Part shown: in pieces, positions 49,904 to 59,237 of the stretch
Layout of the letters: each line of letters begins with the position of its first letter
Numbering within the stretch: position 1 is the stretch's first letter
Assembly: GCA_001799575.1 (NCBI GenBank)
Contig: MGTT01000022.1
Location: 1 to 64,000 of the forward strand
Direction: 5' to 3'
DNA length: 64,000 nucleotides
Source: Elusimicrobia bacterium GWA2_56_46
GTDB taxonomy: Bacteria; Elusimicrobiota; Elusimicrobia; Elusimicrobiales; UBA9959
Notes under the pieces: model-generated
Database searches by the model: none
Told to the model about the DNA's origin: nothing
Seen by the model: only the letters and a program-made list of their open reading frames with translations
Program-made: the position numbers and the translations under genes

Positions 49904-51750
49904 CTCCCGCCTCCCGCCGGCGCGGTGGAGCCGGACACGGCCCCGGATCCGGCGGACGCCAAAGTATTGACCAGCGCCCGCGAACCGGGCAATCTGCCGC
50001 GGAAAGCGGCCTGTATGACTTCCTTGGCTATGGGCACCGCCGCGGAAGCCCCGTGCTCTCCGTGTTCCACCAGCACGGAGACCGCCACCTCTGGCTGCTC
50101 GCCGGGCAGCTGGGCGTAGGCCACGAACCAGGCGTGATCCTTGCCGTGCGGGTTCTGAGCCGTGCCCGTTTTGCCGAAGATCTCCACCCCGTCTATTTTG
50201 ACCGTCTGCCCCGTGCCTTCAAGCACCACTTCCTTCAGGCCCTCCCGTATCAGCTCCCAGGTGCGGTCTTTAAGTTCCGCCTGGGATAGTTTTTCCGGCT
50301 TGCTTTTAAAAGTTATCTGTCCTTCGAAGTCCACTACGTGATCCACATAATACGGCCGCCAGAAAGCCCCCCGGCTGGCGATAGCCGAGATGAGCTGCGC
50401 CATCTGGATCGGGGTCACCAGCGTCTCGCCCTGGCCGATACTGAGGTTCAGGGTATCGCCTATGAACCAGTAGCTTTTTTTCTCCGCCCGCCTGCTGGGC
50501 CCGAAGATATTGCCGCTTTTCTCGTCGGGCAGCGGGATGCCGGTAGGCCTGCCCAGCCTGAACATCCGCGCGTATTTTTCTATGTTCAGGGGGCCGGTCT
50601 TGATGCCGAGGTTGTAAAAATAAACGTCGCAGGATTTGGCCATGCCTCTGATAAAATCCGCTTTTCCATGTCCCTTCTTCTCCCAGCATTTGAAAACACG
50701 GCTGCCCGCGTCGAAATAACCGGGACACAAAAAAGTCTCGGCCGGATCCATCCTGCCGGAATCCAGGCCGGCTATCGAACTGATGATCTTGAACGGGGAA
50801 GCGGGCGGATAAGTGCCCTGCACGGCCACGTTAAATTCCGGCAGCTCTTTCATATTGTCGTACTTCTTTTCATCGGAGTAGGAAACAAAGCGGTTCGGGT
50901 CGTAATCCGGCATGGAAGCCATGGCCAGGATAGCGCCCGACCTGGGATCCACGGCCACCACGGCCCCTTTCCCCGTGTTGGAGGCCTTCAACCCCGCTTC
51001 CGCCGCCGCCTGCATTTTGGAGTCTATGGTCAGATAAATATCGGAGCCGGGCTCCCATTTGCGGCTTTCAAGAATCCGGCTGAGCTTGCCCCTGGAATCC
51101 ACCTCCAGATAAATGCCGCCGTCCCTGCCTTTCAGATCCCGCTCGTACATCTTCTCAAGTCCGGCCTTGCCTACGCGCGAATCCATGCCGTAATTCTTAT
51201 CTTTCCCGTAGACGGCCCAGTCTTTGGCGTCCATCTTGCTGATGTAACCGGTCAGGTGGCTGAGATAATTTCCAAAAGGATAAAAGCGGCGGGCCTCCAC
51301 CACGATATCTATGCCGGAATACATAGTTTTAAGCTCGGAGATGGAAAACATTGCCTTCGAGGACAGATTTTCGGCCAGGCGCACCGGAGCGCCTTTTTTT
51401 ACCGCCCTGTAAAGGCCGGCGCGAAGCTCGTCGAAAGGCATACCGAGGCGGCGGGAAAGGCTGTCGGCCATTTTATCCATTGCCTCCACGGAATTAATCC
51501 GCCCTGGGAAATAGATAAGGCTGAAAGAAGGCTTGTTGGCCGCTACCGCGGCCAGATCCCTGGTATAAATGCGTCCGCGCGGGGCGGCCTGAGGCAGAAT
51601 CTGGGTTCTGTTCCTTTCCGCGATCTCCTGGTAATGGGAATGCATCAGGATCTGAAGGTTGACCAGACGCAGCGCGAAAACCAGGCTGACGGCCGCGGCC
51701 AGCCCCCATAAGAAATTCATCCTGTCCTGGGAGATCCCGCGCTCGATCAT
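49900..51750 (-). CDS. mrdA: Penicillin-binding protein 2
   Basis: The elongation transpeptidase partner of RodA: an N-terminal membrane helix, a dimerisation/pedestal region, then the transpeptidase domain with SxxK (ASPFKI), SxN-type SCD (KSCDVYFYN) and KTG (FGKTGTAQ). At 616 residues it is standard. The C-terminal Ala/Gly/Ser-rich tail is disordered. Overlaps mreD and rodA. Confidence 0.95.
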   Translation of the reverse strand: MIERGISQDRMNFLWGLAAAVSLVFALRLVNLQILMHSHYQEIAERNRTQILPQAAPRGRIYTRDLAAVAANKPSFSLIYFPGRINSVEAMDKMADSLSRRLGMPFDELRAGLYRAVKKGAPVRLAENLSSKAMFSISELKTMYSGIDIVVEARRFYPFGNYLSHLTGYISKMDAKDWAVYGKDKNYGMDSRVGKAGLEKMYERDLKGRDGGIYLEVDSRGKLSRILESRKWEPGSDIYLTIDSKMQAAAEAGLKASNTGKGAVVAVDPRSGAILAMASMPDYDPNRFVSYSDEKKYDNMKELPEFNVAVQGTYPPASPFKIISSIAGLDSGRMDPAETFLCPGYFDAGSRVFKCWEKKGHGKADFIRGMAKSCDVYFYNLGIKTGPLNIEKYARMFRLGRPTGIPLPDEKSGNIFGPSRRAEKKSYWFIGDTLNLSIGQGETLVTPIQMAQLISAIASRGAFWRPYYVDHVVDFEGQITFKSKPEKLSQAELKDRTWELIREGLKEVVLEGTGQTVKIDGVEIFGKTGTAQNPHGKDHAWFVAYAQLPGEQPEVAVSVLVEHGEHGASAAVPIAKEVIQAAFRGRLPGSRALVNTLASAGSGAVSGSTAPAGGGR

Positions 51751-52226
51751 AAGATGCCGGACCTTTTTTTGAGCTGCGCGAAAAAATGGAACATCAGCGG
51801 CGCCAGCAGGGCGTTAAGAAAAGGCTCTATCAGCAGCCCTTTAAGCTGCAGCGGATTGATCCTGCCCAGCGTCAGCGACAGGCCCTGATAGAAGAACATA
51901 ATGACCGGCGTAAGGATCAGCGCCGCGACTACCTGGGAAAAAGAACCGACCAGATCCAGATGGCGCTTCATCATATAGATGCCGTACGCCATGAGCGTGT
52001 AAATGAGCGCGTAAGCGCCGAAAAGACTCGCCCCCAGGAAATCGAGATAGAGCCCGAAGAAAAAGCAGTAGGCCAGGGCCTTGGCGGGGCGGGCTATGAT
52101 GGCGGCCGACAGGGCGGCGATAAAAATGAGATTGGGCGCCACTCCGAAAACGGAAAGATTGGCGGTCCACCACCAGTAGACAATCCCGGTCAGCGCGTAA
52201 AGAAGAATGTCGCCCATGATGATCAT
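51747..52226 (-). CDS. mreD: Rod shape-determining protein MreD
   Basis: A 159-residue protein with five to six membrane helices (ILLYALTGIVYWWWTANLS, FFFGLYLDFLGASLFGAYAL), typical of MreD. It bridges MreC to the RodA-PBP2 pair in the inner membrane. Start overlaps mreC by 4 bases. Confidence 0.88.
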   Translation of the reverse strand: MIIMGDILLYALTGIVYWWWTANLSVFGVAPNLIFIAALSAAIIARPAKALAYCFFFGLYLDFLGASLFGAYALIYTLMAYGIYMMKRHLDLVGSFSQVVAALILTPVIMFFYQGLSLTLGRINPLQLKGLLIEPFLNALLAPLMFHFFAQLKKRSGIL

Positions 52227-53083
52227 TTTTTTAAAGTCTCCGAAAGCGCTGAAAGATCCGGCGGCAGCTCCCTTTTCACGATATAGACCTCTTTAAGCGC
52301 GCCGATATTTATCGCCGGGGCCACATCGGCGGTAATAAAATTCATGAAAGATTCCCTGGGGTACACCGTTTTAACGCGGCCCACGGAAAGCCCCTGGGGG
52401 AACAGCAGTCCCCCCGGGGAAGTGCGGAGTTCCATGCCTTCGGAGATCTCGGAGCCCTCCGGAATATAATTGATCTTCAGAAGCCAGGTACCCCTGCCCT
52501 CGGCCAGGCCCTCGAAACTGGCGCCGGGCAGGGAACAGATGACGGAGGAAACGCTGTTGGTTATGAGCAGCACCTTGGAAAAATCCTGATAAACCTCAAA
52601 AATCCGGCCCGCCAGGCCCACGCGGCCGTTCTCAACGCCGATCACGGTGGAGCCGGGCGTAATACCCTCCCGGGAACCTTTATTGACGAAAAAAGCGCCG
52701 TACCACTCCTGCGGATTCTTGTTTACGACCCGGGCCCACACGCCTTTAAGGGGAAGCTCGCGGGACAGCCCCATCTCGGCGGCCAGCCGCCGGTTCTCCT
52801 CCCGGTCGGATTCGGCCGTTTTAATGGAGATTTCCAGTTCCCTTATCCGGTCTTTCAGCGCGCGGTTTTCCTGATCCGTCTTCAGAAGGTTGAGGAAATT
52901 TTCCGGGATATTACGGACATAATAATCGTATTTTTCACCGTAATGGAGCGAGGGCACCAGACTGTAACTAACCAGCACCCTGGCGGTGTGGGCTATTTGC
53001 GAGGAGGGGAGAAGAAGGAGCAGGACCGATATAAAAACAAAAAAGACAGCAGCATAATTTGCCATGTCTTTTTCCCTGTTCAT
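52223..53083 (-). CDS. mreC: Rod shape-determining protein MreC
   Basis: A 286-residue bitopic protein: one N-terminal helix (AAVFFVFISVLLLLLPSS), a coiled coil (~60-110), and a periplasmic double beta-barrel domain (WARVVNKNPQEWYGAFFVNKG, GLAGRIFEVYQDFSKVLLITN). It activates PBP2 and links it to MreB filaments. Confidence 0.93.
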   Translation of the reverse strand: MNREKDMANYAAVFFVFISVLLLLLPSSQIAHTARVLVSYSLVPSLHYGEKYDYYVRNIPENFLNLLKTDQENRALKDRIRELEISIKTAESDREENRRLAAEMGLSRELPLKGVWARVVNKNPQEWYGAFFVNKGSREGITPGSTVIGVENGRVGLAGRIFEVYQDFSKVLLITNSVSSVICSLPGASFEGLAEGRGTWLLKINYIPEGSEISEGMELRTSPGGLLFPQGLSVGRVKTVYPRESFMNFITADVAPAINIGALKEVYIVKRELPPDLSALSETLKK

Positions 53084-53189
53084 AGTCCTCCCTGCGATAA
53101 GCGGAAGACCCGGTTTTTAATGAAATCCAAAAGCGCGAGCCGCCGGCGCGGCCGGTGAAGCGAGACCATATAAAAAAGCCCGTGCGCCT

Positions 53190-54233
53190 TTAATCATTGC
53201 GATATGACTTCAAAAAATCGGGTCTCTGCTGTATCTTATCCAGTTCTTCAAGATACTTGCCGCAGCCTAAAGCGACGCAGCTGAGCGGATCGGCCGCCCT
53301 GTGGACCGGCAGCTCGGTCTCCTGCCTGATAAGTTCGGGAAAGCCCCTCAGCAGGGAGCCTCCGCCGGCAAGCACCATGCCCCTGTCCACGAGATCTGAC
53401 GAGAGTTCGGGCGGGGTTTCCTCTAAAACCTGCTTGATAACGTCGACTATAAGCTGTACGGGTTCCATCAGGGCCTGCCGGATCTCCTCCGACGTGACGA
53501 GGAGCGTTTTGGGCAGGCCTTTCGCCTGATCCCGGCCCTTGACCTCTATGGTCTTTTCTTCTTTCAACGGAAAAACCGAGCCTATCTGTATTTTCACCTC
53601 TTCCGCGGTGGTCTCGCCGATAACCAGATTATGCTTTCTCCTGAAATACTGCACTATGCAGTCGTCCATCTCGTCGCCGGCGACATCAAGCGACTTGGCC
53701 ACCACCATGCCGCCCAATGAAATTACCGCCACTTCCGTCGTGCCGCCGCCGATATCGCAGATCATGCTGGCATGGGGCTCCGAGACCGGCAGCTCGGAGC
53801 CTATGGCCGCGGCCATGGGCTCTTCGATCAGGTAGACCTCACGGGCGCCGGCCTGCTCGGCCGATTCCTGCACCGCGCGTTTCTCCACTTCGGTGATCCC
53901 CGAAGGGATGCCGATGACTATCCGGGGATGCAAAAGACTGCGTCTGTTGTGGACTTTCCTGATAAAATACTTTATCATCTCCTGCGTAACTTCGAAATCC
54001 GCGATGACGCCGTTGCGCAGGGGGCGCACGGCCGCTATATTGGAGGGCGTGCGGCCCAGCATCAGCTTTGCCTCCGCTCCCACAGCCAGCACTTTTCTCC
54101 GGTTTTTGTCTATGGCGACCACGGAAGGCTCGCGCAGGACTATGCCTTTACCCTTGACATAAACCAGCGTATTGGCGGTTCCCAGGTCTATGCCGATATC
54201 GTTGGAAAAAAGACTGAAAAAATAATCGAACAT
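53190..54233 (-). CDS. mreB: Rod shape-determining actin homologue MreB
   Basis: A 347-residue actin-like ATPase: phosphate 1 [13 protein letters not shown], phosphate 2 [14 protein letters not shown], adenosine motif [11 protein letters not shown]. The N-terminal amphipathic helix (FDYFFSLFS) would bind the membrane. First gene of the mreBCD-mrdA-rodA operon, followed by a 106-base gap to mreC. Confidence 0.97.
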   Translation of the reverse strand: MFDYFFSLFSNDIGIDLGTANTLVYVKGKGIVLREPSVVAIDKNRRKVLAVGAEAKLMLGRTPSNIAAVRPLRNGVIADFEVTQEMIKYFIRKVHNRRSLLHPRIVIGIPSGITEVEKRAVQESAEQAGAREVYLIEEPMAAAIGSELPVSEPHASMICDIGGGTTEVAVISLGGMVVAKSLDVAGDEMDDCIVQYFRRKHNLVIGETTAEEVKIQIGSVFPLKEEKTIEVKGRDQAKGLPKTLLVTSEEIRQALMEPVQLIVDVIKQVLEETPPELSSDLVDRGMVLAGGGSLLRGFPELIRQETELPVHRAADPLSCVALGCGKYLEELDKIQQRPDFLKSYRND

Positions 54234-54280
54234 TTTAATTCCTAAAAAATGAACAAAGATAAAGAACCAATTTCTTCCCT

Positions 54281-54335
54281 TATCCTTTAGCCTTTATCCC
54301 TAAGCCTTTCCGAAAAACTTACCAAGTTTTTCGGA
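54281..54335 (-). repeat. Palindrome plus heptad array after rplQ
   Basis: A perfect 12-bp palindrome (tccgaaaaactt and complement, 3-base loop, 54309-54335) begins directly after the rplQ TAA, then AAGGCTT, AGGGATA, AAGGCTA, AAGGATA. It could end the ribosomal transcript, although the T-run lies inside the stem. Confidence 0.85.
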
Positions 54336-54680
54336 TTAATCCACCAGCTTTATCAAGGCGACTTCGGCGGCGTCGCCTTTTCTCACCCCAAGCCTGAGGA
54401 TCCTGGTGCAGCCGCCGTTCCTGTCCTTATACCGCGGGGCGAGAACGTCAAAAACCTTGCGATATACGTCCTTGGTCTTTATGATCCTTCTGACTTCAAG
54501 CCTGCGGCCGAGTTTGGCGTCGTTAACCACGCCTTCCACCACGCGGCGGAGTTCCTTGGCCTTAGGCACGGTGGTTTTTACCTTTTCGTGCAGGAGCAGG
54601 CTGGCCGCCATGTTCGAGAACATGGCGCGCCTGTGCGAGCCCGTCTTGGAAAGCTTTCTGTGTCCGAGATTTTTTATCAT
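54336..54680 (-). CDS. rplQ: 50S ribosomal protein L17
   Basis: 114 residues, the normal bacterial size, with the family core (RKLSKTGSHRRAMFSNMAASLL, VVEGVVNDAKLGRRLEVRRI). Last gene of the alpha operon, 4 bases after rpoA. L17 sits near the exit tunnel of the large subunit. Confidence 0.97.
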   Translation of the reverse strand: MIKNLGHRKLSKTGSHRRAMFSNMAASLLLHEKVKTTVPKAKELRRVVEGVVNDAKLGRRLEVRRIIKTKDVYRKVFDVLAPRYKDRNGGCTRILRLGVRKGDAAEVALIKLVD

Positions 54681-54684
54681 AACT

Positions 54685-55665
54685 TTATTCCACTTTCATA
54701 CCGAGTTCAAGGCCCATTTCTTTCAGCTTGTCCTTTATCTCATCCAGGGATTTCTTGCCGAAATTTTTCACCGCCAGCAGATCATCCTCGGTCTTGCCGA
54801 CAAGTTCGCCGATGGTGCGGATACCGGCGACTTTCAGGCAATTGGAAGCCCTTGAGGAGAGTTCGATCATCTCCACGCCCTGATCCAGGGTGCCCTTAAG
54901 CTCAACGCCTTTTTCCCCTGAATCCGCGGCGCCTGAAACTTTAGCCGGCTCGGCCGAGGCTTCGGCCTCGGGGAGGAACGGCAGAATGGAGCGGCGCAGC
55001 AGGGAAGCGGTCTTGTTCACGGCGTCCGAGGGACTGATGCTGCCGTCCGTCCAGATCTCAAGGACAAGCCTGTCGTAGTCGGTCCGCTGGCCCACGCGGG
55101 CGTTCTCCACGTTATAGTGCACTTTCTGTATCGGGGAGAAAAGCGCGTCCATCGGAATGAAATCGGCGGGAAGGTTCATCCGGGCTCTGATCTCTTCGGA
55201 GGTCAGATAACCCGCGCCCCTGGCGACCTCAAGTTCGGCCTCAAAAGCCGCGCCCGATTCCACATGCGAAATGACCAGCTCCTTGTTGATGATCTCGACG
55301 TTGGCGTTTTCCCTGATATCCGAAGCCCTGACTTCCTTTTTGCCGCGCACGGAAAGCAGGAGAGTCTCGGGGCCGTCGCCCGTGAGACGCACACGGAGCT
55401 TTTTAAGATTCAGCAGCACGTTGATGACGTCTTCCTGCACGCCGTTGACCGTGGAATATTCGTGCCTGGCGCCCTTGATCCTGACCGCCACGACGGCCGC
55501 GCCGTCGAGGCTTGAGAGAAGGATGCGGCGAAGGGAGTTGCCTATGGTATGGCCATAACCTCTTTCATAGGGCTCGGCGGTGAACTTGGAATAGTTCCCG
55601 GTCTTTGTTTTTTCCTCGACATTTATCGCTTCGGGGATAATAAGCTGTTTTGAAAAGCTGGACAT
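54685..55665 (-). CDS. rpoA: RNA polymerase alpha subunit
   Basis: 326 residues. The N-terminal assembly domain (YGHTIGNSLRRILLSSLDGAAV, GYGHTIGNSLRR) is followed by a linker and the C-terminal domain (IELSSRASNCLKVAGIRTIGE, LLAVKNFGKKSLDEI) that contacts UP elements and activators. Confidence 0.98.
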   Translation of the reverse strand: MSSFSKQLIIPEAINVEEKTKTGNYSKFTAEPYERGYGHTIGNSLRRILLSSLDGAAVVAVRIKGARHEYSTVNGVQEDVINVLLNLKKLRVRLTGDGPETLLLSVRGKKEVRASDIRENANVEIINKELVISHVESGAAFEAELEVARGAGYLTSEEIRARMNLPADFIPMDALFSPIQKVHYNVENARVGQRTDYDRLVLEIWTDGSISPSDAVNKTASLLRRSILPFLPEAEASAEPAKVSGAADSGEKGVELKGTLDQGVEMIELSSRASNCLKVAGIRTIGELVGKTEDDLLAVKNFGKKSLDEIKDKLKEMGLELGMKVE

Positions 55666-55683
55666 TTATTGGCTGCCTCCTGG

Positions 55684-56325
55684 TTATTTGGAATAGAATT
55701 CCACTATAAGCTGCTCATCGACGCTGATGGACACTTCCCCGCGGTCGGGCCAGCGGACCATTTTCCCCGTCATGGTAGCGGGGTCATAGGACAGGAAACT
55801 GGGCCTGGGCGCGGACTTTTCCGCGTGCTCAAGCCCCTGCTTCACGGCGAGGGTCTGGGCGGTCTTCGGTTCGATATTCACCGTATCTCCGGGTTTAACC
55901 AGGAAAGACGGTATATCCACCTGGCGGCCGTTCACGCGGATATGCCCGTGGTTCACCAGCTGCCTGGAAGCTTTCATGGAAACCGCGAAACCGAGGCGCC
56001 GCACTATGTTGTCAAGCCTGACCTCAAGAAAACGCAGGAGCGCCTCTCCGGTCTTCCCCTTGTCCTTGGAGGCTTTGTCGAAAAAGCGCCTGAACTGGGT
56101 TTCGGTGATCTGCGCCATAAGGCGGGCTATCTGCTTCTCGCGCAGATGTCTGCCATAGTCGGACATTTTTTTCATGCCGCCCGGCCCGGACGAGAACTTC
56201 TTGTCGCGGCTGGCCTTTTGTTTCTTATCCACAATGCAATTGGTGGAACACTTGCCGCCCTTGAGAAAGAGCTTCTGGCTTACTTTTCTGCATTTTTTGC
56301 AGCTGGGTCCTGTGTATCTAGACAT
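55684..56325 (-). CDS. rpsD: 30S ribosomal protein S4
   Basis: 213 residues. The N-terminal zinc-site Cys residues (GPSCKKCRKV, CSTNC) are present, so this is the zinc-binding form; then the S4 RNA-binding domain (VRRLGFAVSMKASRQLVNHG). It nucleates assembly of the small subunit. Confidence 0.97.
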   Translation of the reverse strand: MSRYTGPSCKKCRKVSQKLFLKGGKCSTNCIVDKKQKASRDKKFSSGPGGMKKMSDYGRHLREKQIARLMAQITETQFRRFFDKASKDKGKTGEALLRFLEVRLDNIVRRLGFAVSMKASRQLVNHGHIRVNGRQVDIPSFLVKPGDTVNIEPKTAQTLAVKQGLEHAEKSAPRPSFLSYDPATMTGKMVRWPDRGEVSISVDEQLIVEFYSK

Positions 56326-56353
56326 AATCCTCCGTAAAATCGCGGTATCCGGT

Positions 56354-56399
56354 ATTCAGTAACCGGTTACCGGTTACTGGTTACTGGTTACTGCCGTTA
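56354..56399 (-). repeat. Heptad array after rpsK
   Basis: Begins at the TAA stop of rpsK with about five units (AGTAACC, GGTAACC), each containing TAA, then a short mirrored end (GGTTACTGAATACC). Confidence 0.85.
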
Positions 56400-56834
56400 T
56401 ACTCTGCGCGGCTTGGGCGGTCTGCAGCCGTTATGCGGGATCGGCGTGGTGTCCTTGATGGAAAGCACGTGGATGCCGCTGGCGGCGATCGCCCTGATCG
56501 CGGTCTCGCGGCCGTTGCCCGGGCCGGTGACGAAAACTATGGCCTGCTTAACGCCGTATTCCATCGCCCGTGAAGCCGCCTTGGACGAGGTGATCTGCGC
56601 GGCGAAAGGCGTGCCTTTCTTGGTGCCCCTGAAGCCGTTGGCCCCCGAGGTTGACCAGGACAGCACGTTTCCTTTCTCGTCGGTAATGGTGACGATAGTG
56701 TTGTTGAACGAGCAGTTGATGTACACTTTGGCGAAAGTCACGGAGCCGTGATGCCTTCTCTTCGCCTGGGGCTTATGCTCCGTCTTCTTGTACGGATCCG
56801 CTCCGGTCTGCTGGGTTTTCTTTTCTTCCGCCAT
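56397..56834 (-). CDS. rpsK: 30S ribosomal protein S11
   Basis: 145 residues. A basic Lys/Gln-rich extension (~1-30) precedes the conserved S11 body ([41 protein letters not shown]). The N-terminal extension is longer than in E. coli. Confidence 0.97.
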   Translation of the reverse strand: MAEEKKTQQTGADPYKKTEHKPQAKRRHHGSVTFAKVYINCSFNNTIVTITDEKGNVLSWSTSGANGFRGTKKGTPFAAQITSSKAASRAMEYGVKQAIVFVTGPGNGRETAIRAIAASGIHVLSIKDTTPIPHNGCRPPKPRRV

Positions 56835-56870
56835 ATTAAATCCTCCGTTGTGAGAGCTGAAGTTTGGCCG

Positions 56871-56904
56871 CTTCAGATCTTCAGAGCTTCAGCTCTTCAG
56901 ATCT
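56871..56904 (-). repeat. Octamer array after rpsM
   Basis: About four 8-base units (GAAGAGCT, GAAGCTCT, GAAGATCT) start at the rpsM TAG stop. Each junction contains CTGAAG, so TGA recurs every 8 bases. It is the only 8-base array found. Confidence 0.8.
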
Positions 56905-57301
56905 ACTTGGCTACGGGCTTGGCCGGAGCTTTTGAAGCCGAACCGACGGTCTTCCTTCTGCCGCGCCGGGTACGGGCGTTGGTCTTGGTTCTCTGACCGC
57001 GGGCGGGAAGCATTCTTCTGTGGCGCATTCCCCTGTAGCTGCCTATCTCCAGGTGCCTTTTCATGTGGGCGGTGATCTCCCTTCGAAGCTCGCCCTCCAC
57101 TTTGTATTCCTTTGAAATGACTGAATTAAGAAGACCGATCTGGTCCTCGGTCAGATCCTTGACCCTGACGGCCGGATCGATCTGGCTTTTCAGACCGCCC
57201 AGAATTTTCAGAGCCAGCGGCCGGCCTATGCCGAAGACATAAGCGAGCGCCACATCGATCCGTTTCTCCCTGGGTAAATCCACTCCCGATATTCTTGCCA
57301 T
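56903..57301 (-). CDS. rpsM: 30S ribosomal protein S13
   Basis: 132 residues with the S13 signature ([40 protein letters not shown]). A basic Ala/Lys C-terminal tail reaches toward the decoding site. Confidence 0.97.
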   Translation of the reverse strand: MARISGVDLPREKRIDVALAYVFGIGRPLALKILGGLKSQIDPAVRVKDLTEDQIGLLNSVISKEYKVEGELRREITAHMKRHLEIGSYRGMRHRRMLPARGQRTKTNARTRRGRRKTVGSASKAPAKPVAK

Positions 57302-57304
57302 AAT

Positions 57305-57445
57305 GAAAAGTGGTCAGTGGTCAGTGGTCAGTGATCAATGCGGAAACCGCATTTTCAGTGACCACGCCGTAACTAAGCACTTCCTCCTCTTTGTCTTTAT
57401 TTTAAAAATTCCGGCCAATGTTTACTGAACACTGGCCACCGCTTT
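57305..57445 (-). repeat. Opposed heptad arrays between rpmJ and rpsM
   Basis: After rpmJ comes an AGTGGCC/AGTGTTC-like run (57415-57445). Just before rpsM there are four TGACCAC-type units (57309-57336). The two runs are complementary and could fold together, with a small hairpin (gcggaaaccgc, 57341-57351) between. No gene here. Confidence 0.75.
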
Positions 57446-57559
57446 TTATCCCTGCCTCTGCTTGTGCCTGGGATCTTCGCAAATCACTCTGACCACGCCT
57501 TTGCGTTTCACGATCTTGCATTTAATGCAAATTTTTTTTACGCTGGCCCTTACTTTCAT
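57446..57559 (-). CDS. rpmJ: 50S ribosomal protein L36
   Basis: 37 residues: [20 protein letters not shown], then [16 protein letters not shown]. Zinc ligands are C11, C14, C27 and H32, so this is the zinc-binding C+ form. ATG at 57559 with ribosome site AAGGAG. Too short for routine ORF calling. Confidence 0.96.
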   Translation of the reverse strand: MKVRASVKKICIKCKIVKRKGVVRVICEDPRHKQRQG

Positions 57560-57589
57560 TTGGGAACTCCTTACGAATGCGCAACCCGG

Positions 57590-57811
57590 TTATTTTTCCC
57601 TGTAAACTATCCTGCCTTTGGACAAGTCATACGGAGAAAGCTCCATTTTAACTTTATCGCCGGGCAGGATCTTTATATGATTGATGCGCATTTTGCCGGA
57701 AATAATTCCGAGAATTATTTTCCCGGGCGCTATCTCAACTCTGAAAGTCGCGTTGGGAAGAGCTTCTTTTACGATCCCTTCCACCTCTATTTTTTCGCTG
57801 TTTTCTGACAT
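57590..57811 (-). CDS. infA: Translation initiation factor IF-1
   Basis: 73 residues, an S1/OB-fold protein ([41 protein letters not shown]). It binds the ribosomal A site during initiation. Follows map by 27 bases. Confidence 0.97.
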   Translation of the reverse strand: MSENSEKIEVEGIVKEALPNATFRVEIAPGKIILGIISGKMRINHIKILPGDKVKMELSPYDLSKGRIVYREK

Positions 57812-57838
57812 ATTTATATATTATACAAAAATATCGGC

Positions 57839-58597
57839 TCAGCCGTGACTAATCACACTAAGTATCTCGCAGCCGGCTTCGGTAACCGCCACCGTATGTT
57901 CGAAGTGCGCCGTGCAGCTCCCGTCCGCGGATACCGCCGTCCAGCCATCGCTCTTTACCACTACCCCGGGGTTTCCCAGACACACCATGGGTTCGATGGC
58001 CAGCGTCATCCCGGGCCTGAGCGTAACCCCGGTTCCCGGCTTGCCGTAATTGGGGATGGAAGGCTCTTCGTGAAGATGGCGGCCGATACCGTGCCCGGTA
58101 AATTCCCTGACAACCGACATCCCGTTTTTAGTTACCAGTTTTTCCACCGCGTGGCACACGTCTCCGAGTCTGGCCCCGCTCCTCACTTCGGACAGGGCCG
58201 CGGAAAGCGAGGCCTCCGTCACTTCCATCAGGCGGGAGCGCTCCGGTCCCACGGTTCCGACGGCTACGGTTATAGCGGCATCGCCGTAAAAACCCCGGTA
58301 AACCGCGCCCAGATCCAGGCTGACCAGATCTCCGTCGCGCACGATCCGTTTCGCGTCGGGGATTCCGTGAACCACCTCTTCGTTGATCGAAACGCACAGC
58401 GCGGCCGGATAGCCCCGGTAGCCGAGAAAGGCCGGGAGCGCTTCGCGCGCGCGGATCCCGCGCTCCGCCAGGCTGTTAAGTTCCGCCGTTGAGATGCCGG
58501 GCCGGACTTCCATTTTCAACAGGGCCAGCACCTCGGCCACTATCCCGGAAGCCCGCCTCATCAGAGCCAGCTCGGCCGCGGTCTTTATTTCGACCAT
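57839..58597 (-). CDS. map: Methionine aminopeptidase type I
   Basis: 252 residues, removes initiator Met. The metal-site residues of the pita-bread fold are visible: SLDLGAVYRGFYGDAAIT (two Asp), GHGIGRHLHEEPSIPNYG (His), LAIEPMV (Glu) and HFEHTVAVTEAG (Glu). Its start overlaps the adk stop by 13 bases. Confidence 0.97.
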   Translation of the reverse strand: MVEIKTAAELALMRRASGIVAEVLALLKMEVRPGISTAELNSLAERGIRAREALPAFLGYRGYPAALCVSINEEVVHGIPDAKRIVRDGDLVSLDLGAVYRGFYGDAAITVAVGTVGPERSRLMEVTEASLSAALSEVRSGARLGDVCHAVEKLVTKNGMSVVREFTGHGIGRHLHEEPSIPNYGKPGTGVTLRPGMTLAIEPMVCLGNPGVVVKSDGWTAVSADGSCTAHFEHTVAVTEAGCEILSVISHG

Positions 58598-59232
58598 GTT
58601 TTCAGAACGGCCAGCGCGTTCTCGGTAATAGCGTCCGGAGAACTGTCGCCCTTAATCTCATGAAAGATCCCGTTGCCCCTGTAGTAGGCGAGCAAAGGTT
58701 CCGTCAGATCCTTATAAACCATGAGGCGCTGTTTGATCACTTCCGGCATATCGTCATTCCTCAGGATCAGACCGCCCTGACAGACGTCGCAGACATTTTC
58801 CCTGGCCGGGGGAGCGGTGATGGTGTTATAGATCTTCCCGCATTTGGCGCAGCTTCTTCTGGCGGCAAGGCGTTTTACCACTTCATTTTCCTCGACGTGC
58901 AGGAACAAAACCGCGTCAACCCGCTGCTCGCGGGTGGCAAAAAAATCGTCCAGCCCCTGCGCCTGCTCCACGGTTCTGGGGAACCCGTCAAAAAGCAGAC
59001 CCTTGGTTTCAGTCGCGATCCTGGACCGCACCAGTTTAAGCACCACCAGGTCGGGAACCAGCTTCCCGGAGGAAATATAGCCCGACACTTCCAGCCCGAG
59101 CGGACTCTTCCTGGAGATCTCTTCCCGGAAGATGTCCCCGGTTGAAATATGAACGAGTCCCAGCCGGCCGGAAATCGCCTTTGCCTGAGTGCCCTTTCCG
59201 GAACCGGGAAAACCTAACAGTATAAGATTCAT
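58585..59232 (-). CDS. adk: Adenylate kinase
   Basis: 215 residues. P-loop GFPGSGKGT; LID domain with a four-Cys zinc site (CAKCGKIYN and CDVCQGG), the Gram-positive-like zinc form; LFDGFPRTVEQA. Interconverts AMP, ADP and ATP. Five bases after secY. Confidence 0.97.
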   Translation of the reverse strand: MNLILLGFPGSGKGTQAKAISGRLGLVHISTGDIFREEISRKSPLGLEVSGYISSGKLVPDLVVLKLVRSRIATETKGLLFDGFPRTVEQAQGLDDFFATREQRVDAVLFLHVEENEVVKRLAARRSCAKCGKIYNTITAPPARENVCDVCQGGLILRNDDMPEVIKQRLMVYKDLTEPLLAYYRGNGIFHEIKGDSSPDAITENALAVLKTWSK

Positions 59233-59237
59233 GATAT

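Noticed and set aside
50338-51711. 457-residue plus-strand frame
   Set aside because: Antisense of mrdA, whose motifs are complete; no ribosome site or domain.
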